NCBI GenBank assembly: GCA_020152595.1
Contig: JAIGNY010000711.1
Span: 124,001 to 188,000 of the forward strand
Source: Chiridota heheva
Taxonomy: Eukaryota > Echinodermata > Holothuroidea > Apodida > Chiridotidae
Direction of reading: 5' to 3'
DNA length: 64,000 bases
Of the stretch, positions 1 to 11,700 are shown piece after piece. The notes below the pieces were generated by a model. That model was given only the letters and a program-made list of their open reading frames with translations. It made no database searches and was not told where the DNA came from. Every line of letters begins with the position of its first letter. Position 1 is the first letter of the stretch. A program made the translations under genes and the position numbers.

Positions 1-226
1 AACTTACTGAATCTTTATATCTTGTATAAGATTGATAATCATACATCAAATTACCTTTTTTCATTTTCAATTACTTTTCACTTTTTTGTTGCCACGTACA
101 TTATTCATTATCCAACTTACTGAATCTTTATACCTTGTTTAAGATTGATAAAAATACATCAAATTATCCTTTTTTCATTTTTAATTACTTTTCACTTTTT
201 TTTTGCCATGTACACAACCCAAGATC
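1..226. repeat. two-copy 113-bp tandem repeat
   Basis: aacttactgaatctttatat at 1 and aacttactgaatctttatac at 114 start two similar copies ending gccacgtaca / gccatgtaca. Probably part of the adjacent LINE 3' region. Confidence 0.8.
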
Positions 227-234
227 CACCTCAA

Positions 235-500
235 AAAATTTCTTGTATGAGTAAAATCATTCCTATAAATCATTTATCATTTTAGCCCCTTGTATTTGGA
301 ACCAGCTCCCCCAATAGACATTCCGTCCATAGATTAAAGAGAGATTTAAAAACCCACTTAATGACTAGCTTTTTAATGATTTCTTTATCCTTTTGTTTTA
401 ATATCATTATTATCTTTCGTTTATTACATGCATTTTTTTGCTTTTGTCAGATTGTACTTTCGCCATGAGCATCTTATAGGTGGTATGTGCACACCAGAAG
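235..500 (+). mobile_element. 3' end of a non-LTR retrotransposon
   Basis: The plus strand near 265-360 reads SFIILAPCIWNQLPQ, then FRP and IKERFKNPLND with stops. This is the usual RT C-terminal signature (LAPxIWNxLPxxxR...FKxxLKxxL). It is followed by a short 3' UTR and runs directly into an (ATT)n tract at 498, typical of LINE tails. Confidence 0.65.
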
Positions 501-502
501 TA

Positions 503-548
<46 letters not shown>

Positions 549-680
549 TATCATTATTATTATATTATATTATATTATATTATATTATATTATATTATAT
601 ATTATTATTATCATCATTATTATTATTGTTACTATCATCATTATTATTATTATTATCATTATTATTATCATATTTAGAGA
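498..680. repeat. ATT/ATATT microsatellite
   Basis: Runs of att then tatat and back to att. Frames rich in I/Y/L are repeat artefacts. It follows a LINE 3' end. Confidence 0.95.
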
Positions 681-703
681 AAACAAGAAAAATCCAAACG
701 CTT

Positions 704-776
704 GCCAGGGGCGGAGCCAGGATAAAATGTCAGAGGCCATGCCCCCATTCTTCCTTTGAATCCGCCCCTGGAGCTT
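704..776. mobile_element. very short palindromic MITE
   Basis: gccaggggcggagccagg and its partner ccgcccctggagc lie 35-40 bp apart. The ends resemble hAT-type CAGGGGCGG termini. Confidence 0.55.
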
Positions 777-1469
777 GCAGAGAAGCTGCTCACAACTGGA
801 AAGTAAGGGCTGATTTTTCCAGGCCCCTAAAATAATCAAATAATTCCCTTGCTTGCAGTTGTGAAAGTCTCTCTGACATATTCATGTCAAGTTTGACTGT
901 AAATGTATGAATATTCAGAACCAACTTTTCCCTTAATTATCTAATGTATTTTATGTTATCAGTGGCTCTTACTTCAGGTTCATGATAACAATTGTACCTG
1001 TTACATAAATGTTTAAATGTACTTAGGTGTAAATTCCAGGCTGTTGTAATAAAGCAGTAATGGTGAATCATGCCACCATGAGCACTTGGAAAGGAAGAGG
1101 GGGGGGGGACTAGGAAACAAAGCCCTGCAATTTGGGGCATTTTCTTTTCATTACAGAATCTCTATTTTTGCAATTTGTATTATTATATTTTTTGGCCAGC
1201 AAAAAAAGTGGAGGACGAAGCTCCCCCAGACCCCATCTCCACCATCCCTGTAAACACTCGAAATTGAGAGGCAATCATTTTCACTGAAATAGAAAAAACC
1301 CAGCACTTTCACTTCTTGGCAGGGTGCTTCTTGACATCAAAAGAAACTAAACATAAAACAACTGCCTAATTAATTAAATTTTGATCCAACTTTCAGCTTT
1401 TATATTTGTCATTTCATGGCAAGGAAAGAAATATTAAAACTAGTGCATTTCCTAAAACATGGGCTTTAA

Positions 1470-1600
1470 AACATGAGCATTGTCTAATAAAATATTATAT
1501 GGAACCTATCTTCATAACATAAGCATAGTCTAATAGAATATTATATGGAACCTATCTTCATAACATAAGCATAGTCTAATAGAATATTATATGGATCCTT
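1470..1600. repeat. 46-bp tandem repeat, about 3 copies
   Basis: Copies begin aacatgagcattgtc (1,470), aacataagcatagtc (1,516) and aacataagcatagtc (1,562); the last two are nearly identical. Confidence 0.85.
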
Positions 1601-1915
1601 TGTTTTATGAATAAAAGCTTGGCTGACAACTGCCTCCCGGAACAATTTGAAATGTTTTTAAACTAATTCCTCTAATTTAAACTCATTTTTTTTTATGCTT
1701 AAAAAATACAACCCAGATTCTGAATGCATGAATGTCATGATAAGGATTTGAATTTTATGGTGCAAGCATAGATGCTTACTTCCTCTGCCAGTGAGATACA
1801 CTGAATTTTACATGTACATAATGTCACGTCATGTCAGAGAACACAAAAACAAACAAAAAACATGCCAGACTTAATGTTATTCTTACAACTTCAAAAATCA
1901 CATAAAAAATAGGGA

Positions 1916-2425
1916 AGCATACTTGATTGTGAAGCACGCTAGCAAAGCACACTTGCTATTTTTGATAGTGAAGTATATTCGATACTAAAACAAACTTGTA
2001 GCAAAACATAGTTCCACGCAAAATGACGAACATCTTAGTTGTGAAGATATATGATAGTGTAGTATACTTGACAGTGAAGCACACTTGCCAATAACACATA
2101 CTTCATAATGGAGCATACTTGCTAACAAAGCATACTTGCTAGTGAACCATATTTGCTAGCAAAGCATACTTGCTAGCAAAACATACTTGCTGGCAAAGCA
2201 TACTTGCTGGCAAAGCATACTTGCTGGCAAAGCAAACTTGCTGGCAAAGCTTATTTGCTAGTAAACCATATTTGCTAGCAAAGCATACTTGCTAGTAAAA
2301 CATACTTGCTGGCAAAGCATACTTAGTAGTGAACCATATTTGCTAACAACGCATACTTGCTGGCAAAGTATACTTCCTACCAAAGCATAATAGTGAAATA
2401 TACTTAATAGAGAAACATATCTGAA
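1916..2425. repeat. 17-bp minisatellite
   Basis: Consensus gcatacttgctggcaaa, clean at 2,160-2,330 and degenerate on both sides. It lies about 200 bp beyond the GRAMD1 stop, so it may fall in the 3' UTR. Confidence 0.9.
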
Positions 2426-2611
2426 TGAAAAAAAAAGGCAGATTAAATCAGCGAAAAGAAAAAGAATACAAAATCAACTAATAATTCTCAGAGCACCATG
2501 ATTCCTGTTTTGAAAAAGCTGCCACAAGCAACTCACAGATATAAAAAGCATGCCAATACAAGATGTTAATCCCTGTCGTCTTCAGCTACAGATTGTAATC
2601 AAGAGTAGCAT

Positions 2612-2758
2612 TCACGTGGCACCATGACTGCGTGTGTTGTGTTCAGTGTGCAGCTGATCTGAGCTTTCTTTCCGGAGGTCGAGTATGATCTGCGTCAAGT
2701 CTGGCATGTCAGTCGTCACCTGGATACTGTTTCTGAGTTCGTCAAATGTCTCCTCCAT
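2612..2758 (-). CDS. GRAMD1: GRAMD1 visible exon 15: C-terminus and stop
   Basis: Acceptor cttcttatag, phase 0, 48 codons and TGA. It begins MEETFDELRNSIQVT and ends HTEHNTRSHGAT. The initial ATG is internal because the exon continues the helix of exon 14. The 3' UTR must run toward lower coordinates; no clear AATAAA was identified. Confidence 0.83.
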   Translation of the reverse strand: MEETFDELRNSIQVTTDMPDLTQIILDLRKESSDQLHTEHNTRSHGAT

Positions 2759-5700
2759 CTATAAGAAGAGGAAAAATATCTGTATGGTTTTAAATAATGA
2801 ACATAAGCTGGTGCGGGGCCTGTAGAATTTTAAAATGTCGGGCCCCCTGATCCAAGAAATGATTGTACTTTTATAGTCATAGTACTTTTTTTAAATCAAG
2901 TATTACAAAGATTCATGGAGTTACACAGGAATTAGGTACTGTAGTGTAAGCCCTATACAACACAGTTTTAACTAGGACTGTGGGGCCCCCAAAAAGTGCT
3001 ACTTTTGTTATTATGCTAATCTGACTTTTTTTTTGTGTTAGGAACACTACTAGCAATTGGTTATAAATATGAAACAAGTAACTCAATATGAAAGAAAGAG
3101 TTTCTGTGAGCATTGCTCAAAGGGTCGTTCAGTTCTTAAGTACATTCATGTTATAGAAAGCGCATAACAAAAGGAAAAGAAGGCTGGAAATAGGTGCTTG
3201 AATATCTCAATCCATTACAGGGACATCTCAGTTTAACGTTCTGTGATATTTGTGAAAATATGACTGAATTCAGACTCGAAATTCAGAGTAGTGACATCAC
3301 ATCCTCACAAGTCTTCATGTCTTTTATTCAAATATTTTGTGACTTACAACCATTGGATATTTGTAGAGAGTCCAGTGAAGTGAGTTTCATCTACAATAGA
3401 AATATTTCCAATTTGAATTTTTGTTTTTTATTCTTCAGGTGGTAAATAGTAGTTATTTCATTTCGACTAGGGGTTACTGCTCTCCTGACAAATTCAATGA
3501 TTGTTACACCAAAGCCTCTGAAAATATTTCAATAAAGAATGTACATAGGCTCTTCACTACTAGTGTGCTTTCAGTCATTTCTGCTAAGTTATGGAGAACC
3601 ACTTGTATATTTCCTCAAAAAAATAATCTAAAAACTTTAAGACTTTTTATTACTAGTGTGATTTCAGTCACTTCTTTGACTGCAAAAAGCTACTTAAACT
3701 GCATTTTTCCAAAAACTTATGCCATGCGTTTAGGTATGCATCTTGTAAGTGCTGCAAGATTTCAGAGACATTGTCTATCTCAAGAATTAATTATTCAACT
3801 GATCAGATCTGACATATCAAAGGTTACAGGGTTTTCTTGGAAGTAACAAAACATATGGCATGTGTATATATGTTGTACAATGTCAGAACCATTATTCTCA
3901 TGGAACAGAGGGAACTTGCCCCACCCTCCAATTTCATTTGGGAGTTCAAATAAAGTACATAAAATTAGACATTTTTGATGTATTGCCACATTTTGTGCCA
4001 TGAATTTCTTGGATGTTAAACATGCGTCATAATAAAGAATCTTTAAACTTTGCAGGCTCTGCACAACTCTGCAACAGAACTTCTCCCCCAGCCCCCCACT
4101 CTGTGAATGTTTTCTCAAAGGGACATGGGTACCTGCTTGATGAGCTGGATGCAGACGTCCAAGATGTCCCTCCATTTCTTCATCTCCAGCTGATGGTACT
4201 GCTGCTGCTGATGGAGGAGAACAACCCACTCCTTGTCAACGTCTGGTAGAGCTCTGCAATCAAACAGAACAATAACATCAATAACAACAACAACACAAAC
4301 AGTCACAAAAACAACAACAAAACTTTAATAATAATAATGGAAACACATGAGAAAGTAGAACCTTGCACACAGAAAAAAAATGGCTTAGTGTGACACCTAA
4401 AAAAACTAAAATAACCATTGTGTTCTTGTTGCACAAAAACAATTATTTTCCGGACTGATTTGAATTTACCTCACTAAGCATAGCAGGGATATTAACGAGA
4501 GTTATACTTACCTTCCATGCTATAAATATGCAATTTGGTCACATGACCTGATTCTAACGCACTTCAAACCGACTTAAAAACGTAGTTACCAGCCCAGTCC
4601 TGACCTCCATATAACCTCTACTAAGCCTCACTTAACATTCCACCGAGGCCTGAACGAGAGGGAAGGCGGGCTGGGATGCACGGAAGGTAAGTATAACTCG
4701 CGTAAATATCCCCGCTACGCTTAGCGGAATAAATTTACTTAAGTTATACCTTACCTTCCGTGCAATAAATATGCAATCAGATTGCAACCGAGGATAGGAA
4801 GGAAGGGAGTTCAGGTCGCAGCACAATTTTCTAAAGGCTGGTACTAAAACTCTCACCAATCTTATCCCGCTTAAAGGACGAAATTCCTTCTCCTCTTAAG
4901 GATGAAAGATCTCAGAGTGGGAAGTACTAAAACATAGTCAACCACTTCTAGTTACAGTCAAACCGAACAAGGCACTATTCGTTAACAGTAACTGAGGCAA
5001 ACATCGCATGAACCGGAGTTAGAAACTTGGAAAGCTTGCCAACCAGGAGAGCGTTTGGACACGATATGAATATCATAGTAAGTGTTTACAATAATGTCAC
5101 AAAACACACCAGGTTCCCCCACAAGACGGAACCGGCTAGTAAAATATGATAGGGAGCGAAGCGTGTACTAGCTAAAACGAATTGAAGAATTCCCAGACCA
5201 GGGAAAAATTTGTTAGCGCGTAACTGCATAAGAGCAAAAGTTAGCGGGGTAACACGAACTTCGCAAAGTAAGTCTGGCAAAAAACAAGGGAAAAACACGC
5301 GATATGCGTTTTTCCAAACGGCGGCACAAGAAATCACGTGAAAGGGGCTATGCCTCGAACCCGAGTGCATACCCCAGCCGTTCCATGAACAGTGTCGACT
5401 ACTTAAAGAAATTGCTTCTAGACGATCCATCAGAGGAAAATGTCCTGTGACACAGTACGATGAGATCTCCGTGTATCTTCCCGGTGGTCGCAAGTCAATG
5501 ACCGTAGACCCAAGTGGAAAACCTCAGTGGATGGCTGCAAGCTATCCTAGAGCCCATGACTAAACCAAGTCTAAGAGAGGGCCCCCCCTTTAAAACGGGG
5601 AATGGGGTGAAGAACTCCTTAAGAAGGCCTTGCTTTGCCGAGGATTGGCGGACAAAGGCCACACCGTCAAACGAAGTACTCCGTAACTGTGAAGCAATTT

Positions 5701-8700
5701 GCCAGAGCCCAGGAAAAAGACAAAAGTCGTCCCTGACCCGAGGCTCGTACAGGAAGCCTGCAAGGTCTTGAGCAGCTGAGGAAACTGCACTTGGCCCGGC
5801 CAAGTGGGCGCTATCGGTCATAAGTCGCCTTGATTAGCATACCTGGTACTAGCGTGAAAGGTGGAAAATGTAACTCACATAGTGAGTCCTTCTGAAAATA
5901 AATGCGTCGACCCCGAAACCCGCGGGTCAGGAGATAGGACGCAAAGAATCGATAGCTTGCTATCGTCCACGGATGCGGACAGATCTACGTCCGGGAGACC
6001 AAATAAGGTCCTGATTGCTCTGGTCACCTGTGGGAAGCATGCCCATCCTGTGGGGGTTCCACTGAAGCGAGGCGATTGTGATCATGTTCTCGTAGTCTGA
6101 GGTGAGCGGCCTTAAGGCTGGCATAGTTCGTCCTGTGCCAAAACGAGAAGAAGGATTCCAGAAACTCTTGGAGTCTGCTCCTTTCTGTCCGAAAAGGAGA
6201 CCACAACAGTGGTGTAAAGTCGGCGCGAATCTGAACTGCCTTGCTCAGCACTAGCGGTAAAAGGTGAAAAATGCCCGGCATACTCCCTGTGAAAAGGGCC
6301 AAGTACCTGTCCAAGTTTCTGTCATAGGGGGTCACATGAAATGTGCCCCTACCTCGACCAAGACGCATCCGTCGACACTGATGGTGAAAGTCTGATGGAT
6401 GGAAACGTCCGCACCATCACCAATTTGGTGGTGGCCCTGGACTAAACGTGTAAAGCGGAGGTACTGAATGAGACCGTCTTCAGCCCGAGGGTAGACATCA
6501 ACACCGTTTTCTCCATGACTCACCAAGTCTGGGGGGTCGAGAATACGCATTGGTCGCTGATGGCCGGTGGTGTGTGGGAAGCAACAGCCTCTCCTCCATG
6601 GCCTGTGTGATCAAAAACAGACGTCTAGACGTAAAGAGGTCCATAAAAGAAGGAAACATCCTCCCATGGATGGAACTTAAATTCTTCCCATTAGAGCTTC
6701 CAGCTTCTTTCTCTGTCCCTACTCCAGGACCTGCTCCATTGTGGAGAGAACTGGGGGAGAGAAATGAGCGAAATGCTGAACGTCGGCGAAATGCCCAGGG
6801 TGAAGTGCCGTTGAGCGGGATGAGTCATTCAGGATGATAGCACTGATAGGTTAATTATAAGTTAGGGTTAACGTACGTCGTACACTTTACGGACCGTTAA
6901 CTCTGTAAAAAACTTGTACAACAGCGGAGCTGTGGAGCTCCGGTGATTGAGGAGCAAGGTGGCAGATAAGACTGCTGACCCTGAGCAAAGTTTGTTTAAA
7001 CTTTACTGAACTAAACCAATGGTTAGCGAATTAAAAGGCAGGCCGTTAATATAAAACGTATACAAAACGGGCTGCTAACCGTGTAAGGCTGTGTAGCTGC
7101 GAGACGGTTTTGGATCGTAAGACCGCGGAGCCATAATTCATTGTCTACAGCTCCGAAGCGGTGTCTAAAAACTGTAGCAGTTGCGGAACAGCGTACCTTT
7201 AGGCCACTCCTATCATCAGCGAAACTTGTCTATGAAGTTGATTGGAAAAAGTGTTAATGTACGACGTATAGCTACAACCTTGAAACTATGGCTACAGATG
7301 TGGAGAAAACTAATACCGTATGTCTGTACGGGTAGTTAACTAACTGGCCGTGAAGCCGCAAGCCGTGTTGAATTGCTTTAAGAAGGTGTTAAAGTATAGT
7401 ATGAACTATACGTGCTGTTGTTTTTATAAGCTACCCCGATCGTGGGATTGTCTATCAAGAGGCCACCTATGTTTAGAAAAGTATCCTTCATGGAGTTGAT
7501 TTTGACAAGGGGTTTAACGTATTACGTCAACTGTATGAGTCGTTAAGCCAAGCACTGGGGTAGAAATCCGAAAAAGTTGACGTCCTGTGTATACTACACA
7601 GGCCATTTATTCCATTAAACACCCTTCACTACGGAGCTGAGAAGCTCGTGGCTACGTGGGGGGACTAACACCGTACTCAGTACGTGTTAAGTAGTATAGA
7701 GCCGTTATGGATCTACAAAGGCGTCAACGTGACAAGTAAGTCCCATTAGCCGTCCACCCAGTTTGCCTCTGTTCACCACGGAGCAACAAAGCTAGTGGCT
7801 AAGCGAGGGGGATTACCGCCGTACTGGTACGTGTCCCTAAGGTAATAGCTATCAGAACAAAAGAACCGTCTGGGTCTACGATAGCGTAAACGTACTACAT
7901 CTATTGCATGAGTCGTTACCTCGGTATACTTCTATTCACCATGGGGCTACTGAGTAAATGGCTAAGCATGACGGAGTAAAGTCGTACTCAGTACACATTC
8001 CTGTTGGAATAGCTAAAAATATACTAGAGCCTTATGAGATACGGAGGAGTTCACGTGCTACGCAAGCTATACGAGCCGTAAACTTTGTTTGCTTCACTAC
8101 GGAGCTACGAAGCTGGTAGCTGCGTGGGGAAGGGGGAACTACCATCGTACTCAGAACGTGTCCCATTAAGAATAAGAGAAGCGGAACTCTGAAGCTCCTG
8201 GCTACTAGTCGCTTACCACGCAGTTGCGCTGCTGGTGTATGCCGTTAACTCCATTTGTATCTGTTCACCACAGTGCAGCGTAGCCGGTGGCTACGTGTGG
8301 GTGGCTACGTGTGGGGGACTGCCGTCAAACGCTATACGTGTCCCGGTAAGAATGATGACCGCGGAACTCTGTAACATGCAGCTATCGGTCGCATTAACCC
8401 AAAGTTGTGTTACCCAGGTTTATCGTACGTTGTACGTTATCCCGTGTAGGTCCTGTGGGGGCCGTAATAGCCCGTTCACCAGAGCCGTGTAAGGCTAGGC
8501 TCTGAGAGCGTGAGGACCCGTACAGGGCCGCACAATGGAGCCGCAAGGGCTTGTAGAGTATAGCTACGGAACTGCATGGACCTGTAAAGCCGTGTCGCGG
8601 ACTCGTGAACTCATGTCTTGGAGCTGTAGGGACCAGTACGGAGCTGTTTAGAAGGTCCGTAAAAATGTGGTACTCCCAGGGTTACCCTATGTTGTACGTA

Positions 8701-11700
8701 AAACAGCGTTAATATCTTTATAATTTGAGTGGAACGTCACGTTCATTGCGAAAATTATAATCAGTGTAATTTCGTTGGTCGTGGAACTATATGTAACACA
8801 GAGAAAATAGCTCTCGTGATGCTATGTCTCTCATGGAGATGGTTTTCTTATCACCCGACCAGTAAGCTTCGTAACCTAAGGAAGCGCTTACATGCGACGC
8901 ATCGCGGGGCATCCTTGGTGCGTAATGCACCGACATACAGGGACCTCTCCTCTGTGTCCATGATGCTGGTGAAAATTTGTGCGTAACCGTGACGCTTAAC
9001 ACGGATTTTTTTTAAGGTAGCTCACACGAACTTGGAGCTGCGTAGCTGATGGCTACGGTAACAAGAAGAAAATAGCTCGTGACGCTATACTCCTTGTGAA
9101 GATTGTTACTTATCACCTGACCATGTAGCTTCATAGCTAAAGGGTCTTTTTTCGGGTTTGTCATATGTTGTACGTTACCCCACAAAGTAAATAAGAAGCC
9201 ATACAAACCATTCATCGGAGCCATATGAAACCAAAAGTTGTTGATTACGAAACTGTATGGACCAGTACGGAGCCGTCCCATGACCCATACGGAGCCGTAA
9301 GGCTGTGTTACGGACCCTTACGGGGTCGTGGAAACAAGCCGTGGGGTCGTATGGAACCAATCACCGGAACCGTACAGACCCAAATAGACCCGTGAAAGTA
9401 ATCCAATGGCTCTACAACAAGCCATAAAAAAGTAAGTAACTTACGTATAACCCCTTAGGGCGCCGCCTCTTGTGGGCCTACCGGTCCCTTCGCGGTACCG
9501 TGGTCCACAGTGGTGTACACAGGTTTTTTCTTTTGGATATCACCGAAGTGTAACTAAAAGAAGCGTTTACACGCGACGCATCGCGGGACATCTTAAACGC
9601 GTAACGCAGCAACACTCGGGGACCTGTCCTCCGTGTCCATGATATTCATGAAAAATATTGCAGAACTGTAACATTCAACGTGGAAAATCTTACTGAGGCA
9701 AATCAACTGCGTAGCTAATGGCTACAAAAACAAGAAGAAAATAGCTCTCATGATGCTATACTCCTTGTGAAGATTGTCACTTATCATCTGACAACGTAGC
9801 TTCGTAGATAGCGGGTCTATTTCCAGGTTTATCCCGTTACAAAGCTCTGGAACAGTACGGACCCATTCACTGGTTATATTGCGGAACTGTAACGTTCAAT
9901 GCAGAAAATCTTACTGAGGCAGTTCACACGGCCGTGGAACTACGTAGCTTATGGCTACAGAAACAAGAAGAAAGTAGCTCTCGTGATGCTATACTTCTTG
10001 TGAAGATTGTCACTTATAACCTGACCACGTAGCTTTGTAGCTAGAGTGTCTATTTCCATGTTTATCATATGGTGTACGTTATCCCGTTATAAAACTCAGG
10101 AGCCATACGGACCCGTTTACCGAAGCCATACGGTTAAGAGAAACGTTTACACGCGACACATCACGGGATATCTTAGGTGCATAACGCACCGACACTCGGG
10201 GACCTGTCCTCCATGCCCATGATATTGGTGAAAATAATTGCGGAACTGTAACATTTAACGCGGACAATCTTATTAATGGCGTTCGCACTGCCGTGGAACT
10301 GCGTAGCTAATGGCTACAGGACCAAGAAGAAAATAGCTCTCGTGGTGCTATACTTCTTGCAAAGATCGTCACCTGACCACGAAGCTTCGTAGCTAGTGGG
10401 TGTATTTCCGGGTTAATCGTACGGTGTACGTTACCCCGTTACAAAACTATGGAGCCGTACGGATCCGTTTACCGGAGCCGTATGGAGCCGTGGAACCATC
10501 CGGCCATCCAATGGACCCGTAAACACGGGCTGTGGAGCCGTCCAATGGACCCATACAGACCCGTAAACACGGGCCATGGAGCCATCCAATGGACCCGTAC
10601 GGACCTGTTAACATGGGCTGTGGAGCCGTTTAATAAACCTGTACAGAGCCGTCACAGACCCGTACGGAGCCGTGAACACGGGCTGTGGAATCGTATGGAT
10701 CCGATCACCGGAGCCATACGGACCAGAAAGAACCCGTGAAATCACTTGTGACTCACGTATAACCTGTTTGAGCACAGCCTGTACGTGGCCCTACCAGTCT
10801 CTATCGCAGAACCGTGGGCCACAGCAGTGTACAAAGGGTTTACTGACTAAAAATATGTGCCACTCACAACTCAGTAATCTTATCAAGTAGGGGGCACTTC
10901 TTTATAGTGGTTTATTCTAAGTGACGTCTAGGACACCACTTAGGTTACCAATATAGACTCAATATAGGTAACTTACATCTGATAGACCGCACTCGTGGCT
11001 CTGCCAACTCAGTTCTCTATTGAGTCAAGAGGCCTCCAGGGGGTAAATCAAGAAAAAGTTAAGAGAGTAAACTACAAACACAGGCCTCCACGACTCAGTT
11101 TATCTTTTAGAGAAGGTGGCCACGACGTAAGTAGAAACTCTGGGACTAATTAGTCTATATCGCCTCTTGGTGTTTATTTTCTGAAAATTAAAGATATATA
11201 TATGAATGCATACATATACACTTACACCAAGACGCCCCTACAGGGGATGTACCTACGACCCTTCGTCAAACATAGAGAGGCAAGCCACAGCAACTTAGTA
11301 CGTCAACAAATTTTATTAGAAAAATCTCTATCTGAAAAATTTTAGAAACCCGAGAAAATGCACTGAATGTAAATTCTGTAATAGCATATGGTTAGCATGG
11401 AAAACATGAACCACTGAGTAACTTGGCGTCTATGGAGATAAAAAGAAAAGATTAGATCTCCTGTGAAGAGCACGTCGGAGAAACCCCCTAAAGGACTCTC
11501 TGACGCCCCGAAATTCAAGCTTGAAAATTAAAAACTATGTCTTAATTATAAGCGAGAAAAACAAAAACACGATATGCACTGGTATTGTCAAATAAAATAT
11601 AGGCTCTCTTGTAACAACTGTAGCTCCGTAGAGTTGTTAGAAGCCAACTACTCGAACACCCTGTAATGACGTCGACCCGATACGCATGCGCTAAAATCAA

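Noticed and set aside
3421..3846. 141-codon plus frame in the last intron
   Set aside because: AT-rich with no domain, splice or conservation evidence visible.
5086..6837. Several 66-135 codon frames in CpG-rich DNA as genes
   Set aside because: Overlapping frames in several phases and on both strands, no recognised motif; low stop density explains them.
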